From a virus, in the IMG/VR virus record IMGVR_UViG_3300030107_003260, positions 1 through 43,719 of that record: DNA of 43,719 nucleotides; one strand, 5' to 3'. This document shows positions 9,091 through 18,091 of the stretch, piece by piece (the first letter of the stretch is position 1; the number at the start of each line of letters is the position of its first letter). The notes beneath the pieces were generated by a model, which saw only the letters and a program-made list of their open reading frames with translations, was not told the DNA's origin and made no database searches. The position numbers and the translations under genes were made by a program.

Positions 9091-11702
9091 TAGTTAACTT
9101 TTTTACCTCTATATACTATAGATATGTCATTAACTTCAAATGTTGAAGGAACTGTATTATCACATGTAAATTTTAATTGTATAGAATGAATATTATTAAC
9201 ATCACTTGTCTGATTAGGTTCTAATACAGCAACTTTCCACACAGCATCAGTATCATCTAATTCATCGCTAGTAAAATTATCACCATTTTTAAATACTTTA
9301 TCATAACCAGTAGCTCCATCAACATCAAACATTACTTGAACATTACTAACTTCATCATCCCCACTACCATCAGTGTCACCAGATTTATATGTAACGTATA
9401 CTTTATAAATTCTTTTTCTTTGTGCAGGCTGTCCAAAATCTATATCTTTAGTTAATAATACAAATTCACCACTAGCTCTTGTTTCTGCTGTGGAGCTGTA
9501 TGATTCAAATTGGCCATACCTATTGTCTCCTGCAGTGTCATCGTCATTATAAAACCAACAAAATGGGACTCCATTAACTGAAACAAAATTACTTCGTGCA
9601 TCTGCAGCAGCTAAGTCAGAAAACAAACTGTCGTGGAATGTCCATGCTTGTGTCTCTGTGTGGAATAAATATACATCACCATTTGAAGCTCCTTCACAAT
9701 CCTTTACAACAATTATATTTTTACTTTTAGCATCATATGCTACAGAAGGTATTGTTCCTAAAAAAGATGACCATGTGTTTTGATCTATTTTTCCTTTAAT
9801 AGCATTATTAACATTACTTCCATCAAATATCCAACATCCTGTGTCGTTAACCCATACTATACCTGTAGGCATTTTTGCTACTTGGCTTCTATTAGATACT
9901 CCCATATTGTCATATTCTGCTTCTAAATACTGAGCATCGTAATTTGCTACATTTATAATAAATAATTTATTCTTTTTATAGCAAAACAGCCTATCTCCAT
10001 GTGATTCAAGGTGAACAATAGAATCTCCATCATTTGAGGCTATATCTAAAAAATAATCTTTTGGGAATACATCTGGTTTATCAAGAGGAGATACCATTAT
10101 ACGATCAGGATAGTTTCTATCGTCTTGTCTTATATTTCCTATATAGGCTTGTCTGTTTATAACAACAGCTGTTTTATATTGCTCTGCATGTATAATATCG
10201 TCTGCAGGGTATCCATTTATATCTTGGTATGTTAATGATGGGGGATTCTCAAACTCAAAAAATGAACTAGTTGCATCTGCAGGGCAAGCAACTAGCCCTT
10301 GGTCAATAGTATTAGATCCATTTTCAGATACAGCTCCCCATTCTGTATAATGTTTGTCAGTAAACTTCCTAACGCCATCTTTAAAGCTAATATCTACAAG
10401 GTGCAAGTAGTCCCCTCCAAATGTATAAGGGGTTCCAATTGATGTCTTGTCTAACCTTCGTGCATACACTCTTATTCCAACTATACGAGCGTCAGGATTA
10501 TCCTGTTCTGTTACTTGATGGTTAGTAGCAGGAAAATTATGTTGAGCTGCAGCACCTCCTGTATCTCCATTTCTTATATAGATTCTAAATTTTATTGTAT
10601 CATTGTCTAAAGCAGTAGCCACAGGTGTAGAATCATTACTCCAATCTGCAACCATAAAAGCTCCAGTTGTAGCACTTGAATATGTCTCACCATACTCTAT
10701 TCTCCTTACAGGAGATTCTGCTCCAAAATCCATATCATAATAAACATAAGAATGATAAATACCCCATATACCAGTCCATGTTCCTTTTGATGTGTCGCAA
10801 TCGTAACTAAATCCAAGACCACCTAAATTTAACAAATCTGTAAGAGGTTGATGTTGATCCCCAACAGCAATATTTGCATCACCATTGTTGTCAAAATGAT
10901 TACCAGTATTTGTAGTTGGACTTCTATGCATAAGTATAGCGTTCCATCCAACATTGCTTCCTACAGCATCTTCAGTAAGGGCACGAGTGCTAGCTGTGGG
11001 GGCTTTTATTTCCTGGTCAGTTAAATACCACCCTGCACCTAAAGTATAGCTTGCCTCATCATCACCCCCTCCTGTAGTTAAAGCAGTGCCACTTGCATCT
11101 CTAAAATAATTAACAGCTGAAGTATGATATAAACATTTGTTGGCATTTCTATTGCTGCTTCCATCAGCACTGTTTGTCCCAGCACTAACTCTTAATCCAT
11201 TATTAGAAAAATAAAATGCAGGGCTTGTAGGCATAATATCGCCACCAAAGTCAATCATTGTCTTATCTGTCATTCCTGTAGGCCCACCTTCACACCACTT
11301 TAAGTCAGCTTTTGGGTCAAATATTGCCATCGCTGTATTATTTGAATGGTCTTGAGATACAGTAACAAGCATACTTGTTGAGTTCTCTTCACCATCTAAA
11401 TCAAAATCAGAATTAAATGTAAAAAGTCCATTGCCATTAGGAACATCAAGATTCTGCCCATTAGCATCATCTCCCCCTGCATCCTTCATATCGTGAATTT
11501 CACCTGCAGAACTTCCTGCATTAGGGTCTGTACCTTGAATAGTTGCATCAGTTACAGATGAGCCACCCATCTTAATACCACCCACAACAGACAAGTCTAC
11601 ACCAGTAGCATTAACAAGTTGATTGTCAGCTATGTCTCGCTGATTATTTTTATTGTTTATACCACCTTCAAAGTTAGTAATCTTGTATAGAGTTTTGGGC
11701 AT
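9090..11702 (-). CDS. tail nozzle / tail tubular protein B-like
   Basis: 870 residues. The N-terminus (ITNFEGGINNKNNQRDIADN followed by Q-L-V-N-A-T-G) matches the opening of podoviral nozzle proteins of the T7 gp12 / P22 gp10 type: an F-x-GG-(I/V)-N segment, then a D..Q..xATN-like segment and a Gly-rich turn. The rest is beta-rich with many Asp/Asn turns, as expected for a beta-propeller, and it ends in a short basic tail. Such proteins form a ring below the portal and adaptor and act as the DNA gate. The gene leads the internal-protein cluster, as in podoviruses. Confidence 0.75.
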   Translation of the reverse strand: MPKTLYKITNFEGGINNKNNQRDIADNQLVNATGVDLSVVGGIKMGGSSVTDATIQGTDPNAGSSAGEIHDMKDAGGDDANGQNLDVPNGNGLFTFNSDFDLDGEENSTSMLVTVSQDHSNNTAMAIFDPKADLKWCEGGPTGMTDKTMIDFGGDIMPTSPAFYFSNNGLRVSAGTNSADGSSNRNANKCLYHTSAVNYFRDASGTALTTGGGDDEASYTLGAGWYLTDQEIKAPTASTRALTEDAVGSNVGWNAILMHRSPTTNTGNHFDNNGDANIAVGDQHQPLTDLLNLGGLGFSYDCDTSKGTWTGIWGIYHSYVYYDMDFGAESPVRRIEYGETYSSATTGAFMVADWSNDSTPVATALDNDTIKFRIYIRNGDTGGAAAQHNFPATNHQVTEQDNPDARIVGIRVYARRLDKTSIGTPYTFGGDYLHLVDISFKDGVRKFTDKHYTEWGAVSENGSNTIDQGLVACPADATSSFFEFENPPSLTYQDINGYPADDIIHAEQYKTAVVINRQAYIGNIRQDDRNYPDRIMVSPLDKPDVFPKDYFLDIASNDGDSIVHLESHGDRLFCYKKNKLFIINVANYDAQYLEAEYDNMGVSNRSQVAKMPTGIVWVNDTGCWIFDGSNVNNAIKGKIDQNTWSSFLGTIPSVAYDAKSKNIIVVKDCEGASNGDVYLFHTETQAWTFHDSLFSDLAAADARSNFVSVNGVPFCWFYNDDDTAGDNRYGQFESYSSTAETRASGEFVLLTKDIDFGQPAQRKRIYKVYVTYKSGDTDGSGDDEVSNVQVMFDVDGATGYDKVFKNGDNFTSDELDDTDAVWKVAVLEPNQTSDVNNIHSIQLKFTCDNTVPSTFEVNDISIVYRGKKVN

Positions 11703-11884
11703 TACTTGCTTTTAAGAATAGCGTTTTTTAATACTTCTTCAACACTGTCCCAAACAGCATCTAAGACCTTGGCTTCTGTCTTTTCTCCAATAAAGGGAAT
11801 ATCAATTGCCTTGTTCATTTCTTCAATGAGCTTCTTTTTATTCTCTTCGTTAAACAGGTATTCTACTATCATGTTTTGTATCAT
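11702..11884 (-). CDS. small helical protein, unknown
   Basis: 60 residues, amphipathic and helical, with the charged stretch NEENKKKLIEEMNKAIDIP and a second helix ending in a Lys-rich tail. ATG at 11884 overlaps the upstream stop, and its own stop overlaps the ATG of the nozzle gene, so it is embedded in a translationally coupled string. Function not recognised. Confidence 0.6.
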   Translation of the reverse strand: MIQNMIVEYLFNEENKKKLIEEMNKAIDIPFIGEKTEAKVLDAVWDSVEEVLKNAILKSK

Positions 11885-12108
11885 ATTACTTCGTCTCCTA
11901 TACTTTGTATTTTTTGTTCACATGTTTTGCAGCTAACAAACTCCCTTGGAGGATGTGCCATTTTTTCTATTAAATCTAATCTTTTTTCAATTGAGTTAAC
12001 TTTGTAGTCTAACTCATTGTCATTTTCTACATATGATAATACTTTGTCTAATTTAAACTGTTTAGCTATCATGCTAATAACTTTGTTTATTAAAATACCC
12101 TGCAGCAT
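11881..12108 (-). CDS. small coiled-coil protein with a C-x2-C pair, unknown
   Basis: 75 residues. A hydrophobic N-terminal helix is followed by a charged coiled-coil-like stretch and a CKTCEQK pair near the C-terminus. It starts as TAATG on the stop of the 39-residue membrane protein and overlaps the next ATG by four bases. The only function clue is its place beside two membrane microproteins. Confidence 0.6.
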   Translation of the reverse strand: MLQGILINKVISMIAKQFKLDKVLSYVENDNELDYKVNSIEKRLDLIEKMAHPPREFVSCKTCEQKIQSIGDEVI

Positions 12109-12227
12109 TACTTTTTTACCTTTTCATCTAAATACATGTTTTCTACTTTTTTTAAAGCTCGTATTGCAAAAAATGCAAACACAGCAAGTCCTAGTATTAA
12201 AGTTCCTAATATTTGAAAGAATATCAT
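12108..12227 (-). CDS. 39-residue single-pass membrane protein
   Basis: Short ORF. Translation gives an N-terminal hydrophobic segment (IFFQILGTLILGLAVFAFF, residues 2-20), then a basic, polar tail ending in VKK. It starts as TAATG on the upstream holin-like gene stop and ends as TAATG into the next gene. The exact fit between its neighbours supports it as real. N-out or N-in orientation is unknown; a lysis accessory role is possible given the upstream gene. Confidence 0.65.
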   Translation of the reverse strand: MIFFQILGTLILGLAVFAFFAIRALKKVENMYLDEKVKK

Positions 12228-12496
12228 TATCTGTCCTTATATTCCCTTTTAAAGAGTTTTTTTAATATATGCTCTATACCCTCTACATAACCTTTAAGTG
12301 CCTGAAAATCTAGCTGTGTGGCCTTTATTTGGTCTATTAGCTTAATCGTTATCCCTTCTAAACGCTTAAAACGTTCATCTAATTCTTCCATTAGCTCGTT
12401 CTGAATAAACTGATTTTGCTTCCATATAAAGTAGCCAAAGGCAGCTGCAACAGTTAAAGGGATCCCAAACTGCTCTAAAAATGCAATAGGATCCAT
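12227..12496 (-). CDS. holin-like membrane protein
   Basis: 89 residues. One hydrophobic segment (residues 10-25, FGIPLTVAAAFGYFIW) is followed by a long charged helix with heptad character. This layout, a short N-terminal membrane helix plus a cytoplasmic coiled coil, is typical of BhlA/UviB-like and related phage holin-type proteins. It starts one base after the stop of the 361-residue gene. It could be a second holin or a regulator of the smaller holin at 14511. Assigned by architecture only. Confidence 0.55.
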   Translation of the reverse strand: MDPIAFLEQFGIPLTVAAAFGYFIWKQNQFIQNELMEELDERFKRLEGITIKLIDQIKATQLDFQALKGYVEGIEHILKKLFKREYKDR

Positions 12497-13582
12497 TTAT
12501 GGTTTTGGCTTCATTAAGCCTTTCATAGCCTCTGCTCCAACTCCCATAAGTTTATTTTCAAACATTTTCTGTTGCATTGTAGCGTTTACCATAGCTTTTT
12601 GCTTTGCTCCTTGTCCAGCAGAAACAGCAGCATCAGCAGCAGCACTTTTACTTCCAAATGTTGACAATGTGTCTACTTTCTCTTTAGGCCCCATTCTTAA
12701 TCCTTTTTCAGAATCATAGTCATCGCTCATAATATAATCAATAAGACCATTAATCATCATGCTGTCTGTTGCACCTGTAAATTCACCTGGAGTAAAAACA
12801 TTAGGGCCAGTTCTTTCTACTATGTCTAAAACATTTATTGGTCGACCTCCCTGATGGACTTTACCACCCTCTTGATAACCAAAAAAATTCTTTAACATGT
12901 AATCTGCTATACCAGATTTTTCGTTTGCCCTTTTAAGGCCCTCTATTGCCCCCATCTCCATATCTAGCTGAGTAAAATGATCAACACCTAATTCCCTCAT
13001 AGCTTTACTTTTATCCATTGCAAAATCAGTTGATCCTTTAATTTGATTTTGAAAATGATCAACTATTTTCTCTTCACCAGTTTTTGGATCAATGCCTGAT
13101 AATTGTAGTTTTGTTAAGCCTGAAGTTCCAGATGGTGCATACGCTAAAGTGTCTATAGACATTGTACTAGGATCTATTCCATATTTGTTTGCAAATCCTG
13201 CCTCAGAATAAGAGCCATGAGGAGTATAATTGGTAAGAGCATTTAATTTGTTCATAATACTCCTTGCTTGCCCTTCTTCTGATTCTCCTTCTGCCATCCC
13301 ATAAAGATCTGCAAAATGAAACATTCTTCCTGCTGCTTCACTTTCTGGAAATTTGTCAACTTCTCCACCTTCTTGATAACCTTGTATCATTCCATTTAAA
13401 AACTTGCTTTTTAAGTAACCTGCCATTTGTCCTCCATGTTTTTTCATATCTGGCACTTTACCAGTCTCGTTCATTAATTCAAGAGCATCGTAGCCAATCT
13501 TTTGAGCAGAGTCTCTTTTTATAACAAACTCCCCTGGTGTCAGCATGGCTGGTACAGTATCAGTATTCTTTTTAGTTCCCAT
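12497..13582 (-). CDS. virion protein with duplicated tape-measure-type motifs
   Basis: 361 residues. Residues 9-22 (TVPAMLTPGEFVIK) are the motif often found near the C-terminus of tail tape-measure and other phage structural proteins; a second TPGEF occurs at 264-268. GYQEGGEV (68-75) and GYQEGGKV (235-242) form a second duplicated motif. The two motif types alternate around a globular centre, suggesting an internal duplication. It overlaps the end of the phosphoesterase gene by 11 bp. A short-tailed phage needs no classical tape measure, so the role is unclear. Confidence 0.65.
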   Translation of the reverse strand: MGTKKNTDTVPAMLTPGEFVIKRDSAQKIGYDALELMNETGKVPDMKKHGGQMAGYLKSKFLNGMIQGYQEGGEVDKFPESEAAGRMFHFADLYGMAEGESEEGQARSIMNKLNALTNYTPHGSYSEAGFANKYGIDPSTMSIDTLAYAPSGTSGLTKLQLSGIDPKTGEEKIVDHFQNQIKGSTDFAMDKSKAMRELGVDHFTQLDMEMGAIEGLKRANEKSGIADYMLKNFFGYQEGGKVHQGGRPINVLDIVERTGPNVFTPGEFTGATDSMMINGLIDYIMSDDYDSEKGLRMGPKEKVDTLSTFGSKSAAADAAVSAGQGAKQKAMVNATMQQKMFENKLMGVGAEAMKGLMKPKP

Positions 13583-14360
13583 TAATTAATTCTCCCCACA
13601 GTGATGTTTTACCATCTATTATTTGTATTATGTGCACTGTAAAATTTCCTTTATCATAAAAATCAACTATTGCAAATGCATGACTCCAATTGTGCTGTCG
13701 TCCACCAAGCCAAGCATTTTGTTCGTTTGTCATATCTTTTAAGCATCCAACACTCCATGCACTCTTAACTCCATCTAAATGAGTTACTGAACTCTGCTGT
13801 AGATCGTGATGATGTCCATACATAACATTGGTTCCCAGACGAAGCAGATGATTCCTTGTATGCTGTACACCAGCAAAATGGTGTCCATGATACATTGCTA
13901 GTTTTCCCAGCTTTAAGTACTTCCCCATTGGATAGTATTTGTATCCTCTTTCTTTTAACTTTACACATTCTTTAAACCTATATTCCTTTAGATAAGGGTG
14001 CTCTTCAACAAACCTATTCATCCAATCATCATGATTACCTTCAAGCATGTATTTATCTTTACACTTGGCCTTGTCAAGAGATTCATCTATCATGTCCATC
14101 CCTTTATTGACATCAACTATATCTTGATCAATAAAAGGAGTTTGATACTCTAGTGGAGGTCTTTTCCTTTTCTTCCACTGCCAGTGAGAACAGCCATGCC
14201 ACTCTCCTACATCTCCTAAGTCAACATAAGTGTCTGGTCTTACTATTTCTATTGCTTTCTTTAGGCATTTAATTGCAGGCATATCTGCAAGTGGAAAATG
14301 CTTGTCAGGTGTAACAATAGCTCTTTTTACAACACCTTTATCTTTTTTTATTCTTCCCAA
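13572..14360 (-). CDS. calcineurin-like metallophosphoesterase
   Basis: 262 residues with the metallophosphoesterase motif series: D19-x-H21, GD at 49-50 (DLGDVGEWHG), GNHDD at 108-112, HGHH at 158-161 and GHHH at 182-185. These residues bind two metal ions and hydrolyse phosphodiesters or monoesters; the substrate is unknown and could be nucleic acid or a nucleotide. The start is TTG at 14360; the next Met (27) falls after the first metal motif, so it cannot be the start. It lies in the late block between the small holin and a structural gene, which suggests a virion-linked or lysis-time role, but this is inference. Confidence 0.85.
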   Translation of the reverse strand: MGRIKKDKGVVKRAIVTPDKHFPLADMPAIKCLKKAIEIVRPDTYVDLGDVGEWHGCSHWQWKKRKRPPLEYQTPFIDQDIVDVNKGMDMIDESLDKAKCKDKYMLEGNHDDWMNRFVEEHPYLKEYRFKECVKLKERGYKYYPMGKYLKLGKLAMYHGHHFAGVQHTRNHLLRLGTNVMYGHHHDLQQSSVTHLDGVKSAWSVGCLKDMTNEQNAWLGGRQHNWSHAFAIVDFYDKGNFTVHIIQIIDGKTSLWGELINGN

Positions 14361-14364
14361 AAAA

Positions 14365-14511
14365 CTATTTCAACTCTTTATATATTTTAATAAGCATGTA
14401 CACTAAAGTAGCAATAGCAGCCATGGCACTGAAAAAAGGAGGAGCCCATTCTAGCCAACTAAAAGTTGAGCCTACAACACCAAAAGCTGCTGTTTTAAGA
14501 GTATCTTCCAT
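14365..14511 (-). CDS. small holin (single-membrane-span type)
   Basis: 48 residues. Polar N-terminus, a WLEWAPPFF turn, one hydrophobic helix (about residues 28-43, SAMAAIATLVYMLIKI) and a basic KIYKELK tail. This closely follows the pattern of small phage holins. ATG directly follows the upstream TAA, with an AAGGGG ribosome site about 10 bases before it. Holins permeabilise the inner membrane and release the endolysin; the endolysin candidate is 14 kb away at 28514-28906 in the same transcription direction. Confidence 0.7.
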   Translation of the reverse strand: MEDTLKTAAFGVVGSTFSWLEWAPPFFSAMAAIATLVYMLIKIYKELK

Positions 14512-14724
14512 TTACTTTTTCCCCTTAGATGCTACTTCTTGTTCTTTCATTTGCACTAAAACTTCTAAGGCTCCTTCAGCCTTTAGAGCAAGTTTGTTAA
14601 ATTTCTCAGCTTCGTGCTTATATTGAGAAAGTTGTGCTTTTAAATTTTCCATAACCTCATCATAAGACAGTTTAGGATTTTCTATTTTTTCTTTTATTTC
14701 TTTATATTCTTTTGTTTTTGACAT
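14512..14724 (-). CDS. small coiled-coil protein, unknown
   Basis: 70 residues, almost entirely Lys/Glu-rich helix with heptad-like spacing, ending in a basic ASKGKK tail. It precedes the small holin with no gap (TAA then ATG), so it is probably translated with it. No membrane segment, so it is not an obvious spanin. Function not recognised. Confidence 0.6.
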   Translation of the reverse strand: MSKTKEYKEIKEKIENPKLSYDEVMENLKAQLSQYKHEAEKFNKLALKAEGALEVLVQMKEQEVASKGKK

Positions 14725-14736
14725 ACTTTCTCCTAT

Positions 14737-15411
14737 TTAAAAGTTTGTTCCAAACCATATAGGTTGTGGCTTTTCATACATTATTCTAACAAAAGGGTCT
14801 CTATCAGTTCCTGTATAATAATCTTGATAAACTTTAGAATAATCAGCATTATCGCTAGGTGCACTATCAGTGTAGTCTCTTTCTTGGACTGCTGCTACAC
14901 AAAAAATTCCTGACGAAGAGCCACTTGTGCCTGCATTGTTTTTTATGTCAGTCAATGCTGTTTCATTTAAATCTATAGAGGTATAGGCTGATGTATTAGA
15001 AGGCGTATAAGAATCACTGTAAGAAAACATATCTTCATTACTGTTTGTGCCTCCAGAAGCATAAATACAAGCATCAAAATCCCCACTTGAAAATAAAGTC
15101 CCAATATCATTATGTTTAACTATCCTTTGAGCTCCAGCAGCAGTATTGTAATACAAATTTAAACTTGCACTCATTACTGCAGAACCATAAGGTAAGTTAG
15201 ATTGAAGGTCAAAATTAATATAATACCTAGAAACACCATAAGTTGCACCCCCTCTTCCAGTTTGTAAAAGTGAATAGATATTGGCTGTATCTGAATTATA
15301 AGCAATAGCAGTACCAGTAGAGCCATCTCTTGCATTGCTCCAACTACTTTGAGCTGTTCGTGCCTGCCCAGCATCATTAGAAGGAAATATAATTTTACTT
15401 TGATAAGCCAT
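14737..15411 (-). CDS. DNRLRE-like tail appendage protein
   Basis: 224 residues, beta-rich. The segment SRYYINFDL followed by SAVMSASLNLYY resembles the core of DNRLRE-type beta-sandwich domains (an (R/Y)xxxxFDLS strand followed by an A-x-L-x-L-Y-x strand), common in cell-surface and phage appendage proteins. Ser/Thr/Asn-rich loops follow. It sits directly after the methyltransferase gene and below the long fibre gene, which fits a receptor-binding or adhesin subunit. Family match is by eye; binding target unknown. Confidence 0.55.
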   Translation of the reverse strand: MAYQSKIIFPSNDAGQARTAQSSWSNARDGSTGTAIAYNSDTANIYSLLQTGRGGATYGVSRYYINFDLQSNLPYGSAVMSASLNLYYNTAAGAQRIVKHNDIGTLFSSGDFDACIYASGGTNSNEDMFSYSDSYTPSNTSAYTSIDLNETALTDIKNNAGTSGSSSGIFCVAAVQERDYTDSAPSDNADYSKVYQDYYTGTDRDPFVRIMYEKPQPIWFGTNF

Positions 15412-15971
15412 TATACAGACACCTTTGGCATATAATATGCTGACGATATATTTGTGTATGAATTAGCATCAGGAGTAACAGCTACTTGCTCAAACGATAT
15501 ATTGCTAAACCCAAACTCATTAAATTCTTTTTCAAAGTTATTCCAAAATGATACTTCTGCACCTGATTTAGCCTTAGCTTCTACAAAGGCTTTAAAGTTA
15601 AGCCAGCTATCATCATTAAATGTGTCTAAGAATATACCATCATAAGTGTTTAGGCTGTCTTTAACAGCCCACCAGTCACCCTCTACAACAGTAACATTAG
15701 ACTTATCTGCTGCCCAAGCATTTAATCTTGTAAGTATTTGAGGGTGTATTTCAACTATAGTATGGCTATTTACACCTTGAGCTTGTATATAATCAGAACA
15801 TATTCCCATACCAAATCCTATCTCTAATATATCTCCTTTACTTTGACAAATATATTCAGCTGTTTTTTCCATTATAGGTGCTTCCCAACTCATCATAACT
15901 TCCATACCATCATGGTCTGTATCCACAATTTTTGTGTCGTTAAATGTTAATGTGTGGTCTTTAAATGCCAT
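15411..15971 (-). CDS. guanidinoacetate/arginine N-methyltransferase-like enzyme
   Basis: 186 residues. Class I SAM-dependent methyltransferase: residues 26-36 (MMSWEAPIMEK), SAM-binding LEIGFGMG at 49-56, acidic E74 after strand 2, and DGIFLDTF at 111-118. The W-E-x-P and (F/Y)-D-T-(Y/F) blocks match the guanidinoacetate N-methyltransferase / arginine delta-methyltransferase (Rmt2) family, where the equivalent Glu and Asp hold the guanidino group; here they would be Glu30 and Asp116. The C-terminus is shorter than in GAMT. It is tightly coupled between two tail-appendage genes, so it may modify a phage or host arginine or guanidino compound. Substrate unknown. Confidence 0.75.
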   Translation of the reverse strand: MAFKDHTLTFNDTKIVDTDHDGMEVMMSWEAPIMEKTAEYICQSKGDILEIGFGMGICSDYIQAQGVNSHTIVEIHPQILTRLNAWAADKSNVTVVEGDWWAVKDSLNTYDGIFLDTFNDDSWLNFKAFVEAKAKSGAEVSFWNNFEKEFNEFGFSNISFEQVAVTPDANSYTNISSAYYMPKVSV

Positions 15972-18082
15972 TAGCTAAAATCCAAAGCTGCTGTTCCAAA
16001 TAGCTTTTCATTAGTTGCATCCCAATAAAAATTAATAATATCTATATCATTTGCTCCAGTAGACAATGTAGGAGCACTTCCTCCTGGCCATAATACTGTA
16101 GCACTGCCTGCTGCATCATTATTCCCAGAGTCCTTTACTTTCCAGTTTGTAACTACTCTATCGCCAGTACTATCTTGCTTAACAACTAAAGTAAAACTAG
16201 CTGAAACACCTGGCATTTTAGATGTTATATTTGTTACATTGTCAGTAAGCTCTACATATTGTTTTTGGCCAGTTAAATTAAAATAAACAACTGTATCGCT
16301 ATTATTAAAAGATACTGTATTTTGTGTAAATCCAACAGGTAATGATGTAGGCCCTGAAGTGTCCCCAAAATAAATATAATGATTAGCTTCATCAAAACTT
16401 ATCATTTTATCTCCACCTACTACAATTTGAACTATATCATCTGAAGCTTCATAAATATAACTTGTTGTACTTCCATCAAGAAATAATTTTTCACCTGATG
16501 ATAAAGTAAGGTCTCCTGTTAAAGTTAAATTTGTAAACTGTGGGCTGTCTCCAGTACCTACGCCAATACTTGTTCTAAGTGTAGCACCTGATTCTATTGC
16601 AGGGTCTGTAGTTCCATCACCAACAATCATTTGGCCATCAGTTAAAACTGCCATAGCAGTTATTGCACTTGTTCCACTTCCAAGCAATATCCCACCATCA
16701 GTTAAAGTCGTAGCCCCTGTTCCCCCATCTCCAACAGCTAATGTCCCTGTAATAGAACTGGCTCCTAAGTCTACAGCTGCCTCATTTGACTCAATTACAA
16801 TTCCACCATTTGATTTTAAATCTAAAGCAAATGTTCTAGAGGCTGCTCCATCAAATGTGCCTGCAGCACTAATTCCATCTCCTGCTGTTAAAGCATTAGG
16901 AACTTTTAACACTGACAGCGTATCAGATGATAATTCTATAGTCGAAGTGTCAGCAGCATTTGTATTTAGCATTGTACCTTCAACTGAGTCAGCAGCTATA
17001 GTCAAAGCACCACCTGCTGCTATTGTTGCATCTCCACTAACATTTCCAAATATAGCATCTTCAAAGTTAGAAGTAGTCATCTTTACAAGATTCCCAGAGT
17101 CTGATGTATCTGAAAGAACCATTAAATCATCTTGTGCGAAATCTGTTATTGCAGTTCCTAGTGAGTCTCCATCTAGCTTATCCATGTCAATAGCTGCACC
17201 TGAGGCAATAGAAGCATTGACAACAGCATTAGATGCTAGTTGATCTGCACCTACTGCATCATCAGCAATCATTGCTTGCTCTACTGCATCGTTGGCTATA
17301 GTAAGTGCTCCACCAGAAGCAACAGCAGCATCCCCACTAACATCAGCAAACACAGCATCTCTTACAACGCTAAAATCTGCTCTTTTAACAGTTCCTGCGT
17401 CTGACACAAGTAGTTCATCTGCATCTGCAACATCACCTGTCATTTCTGTTTGCCCACTTATTACATTAGTATTAAGCATGCTACCCTCAACAGCATTAGC
17501 TGCTATAGTAATAGCTCCAGCACTATTTAAAGTTACATCGCCACTAATAGCAACAGGGTTGTAATTTGTCCCATCAGCAACAAGCACATATCCAGATGTA
17601 TTTGTGTTCATAAACAAATCATCACCTGAGATAGTCAAATCTCCAGCTATGGTCGCATTGCTTGAGGTGTCAAGAGTAATTGCTGCATCACCATCACTTG
17701 CATATATAATGTTGTTTCCTAGCTTAACTCCAGCTGTTGCTGTTACTAAGCCAGTTAAAGTAGATGTACTAGATACTGCTAATGTTCCAGTTATATCTAG
17801 AGTGGATGATGGGGAGCTATTATTTACTCCTATTGTGTTTGCACTTCCATCAACAAAAAGCATATGATCATTACTATTGCTTTCAATTCTAAAGTCCATT
17901 GCAGTGCTGTTTTCATTAAATACAACAGTGCCTGTTCCTGACTCAGGGAACGTAATTATATTATTATTATCAGCATCTCTAAAGTTAAGACTTTGGCCAT
18001 CAGCTATATCAATAACTGTACTTGTTGTTACTGATGTTCCTGTAGCCTTTGTTGCAGTATCTTTTGTCCAGGTTGTTGCCAT
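15971..18082 (-). CDS. long repeat-containing tail fibre
   Basis: 703 residues, very rich in Thr, Ser, Gly, Asp and Ala, with almost no Cys. Three related blocks of the form SGD-(A/V)-x-x-x-xx-GA-(L/I)-TIA-x-x-(A/S)-VE are visible at about residues 179-206, 248-272 and 348-375, the kind of repeat that builds beta-helical trimeric fibres. A conserved-looking C-terminal part (about 590-703) lacks repeats and would carry the tip. Expected to recognise the host surface. The 11-codon overlap-free ends and TAATG link to the methyltransferase suggest coordinated expression. Confidence 0.75.
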   Translation of the reverse strand: MATTWTKDTATKATGTSVTTSTVIDIADGQSLNFRDADNNNIITFPESGTGTVVFNENSTAMDFRIESNSNDHMLFVDGSANTIGVNNSSPSSTLDITGTLAVSSTSTLTGLVTATAGVKLGNNIIYASDGDAAITLDTSSNATIAGDLTISGDDLFMNTNTSGYVLVADGTNYNPVAISGDVTLNSAGAITIAANAVEGSMLNTNVISGQTEMTGDVADADELLVSDAGTVKRADFSVVRDAVFADVSGDAAVASGGALTIANDAVEQAMIADDAVGADQLASNAVVNASIASGAAIDMDKLDGDSLGTAITDFAQDDLMVLSDTSDSGNLVKMTTSNFEDAIFGNVSGDATIAAGGALTIAADSVEGTMLNTNAADTSTIELSSDTLSVLKVPNALTAGDGISAAGTFDGAASRTFALDLKSNGGIVIESNEAAVDLGASSITGTLAVGDGGTGATTLTDGGILLGSGTSAITAMAVLTDGQMIVGDGTTDPAIESGATLRTSIGVGTGDSPQFTNLTLTGDLTLSSGEKLFLDGSTTSYIYEASDDIVQIVVGGDKMISFDEANHYIYFGDTSGPTSLPVGFTQNTVSFNNSDTVVYFNLTGQKQYVELTDNVTNITSKMPGVSASFTLVVKQDSTGDRVVTNWKVKDSGNNDAAGSATVLWPGGSAPTLSTGANDIDIINFYWDATNEKLFGTAALDFS

Positions 18083-18091
18083 ATATTATCC

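Noticed and set aside
14360-14360. Internal ATG (Met27) as the phosphoesterase start
   Set aside because: It would remove the first metal-binding D-x-H motif.
16857-17243. 128-residue rightward open frame, with others at 17292, 17604 and 17877
   Set aside because: Shadows of the repetitive fibre gene; the Ala/Pro/Ser composition mirrors its Thr/Gly/Ala codons.
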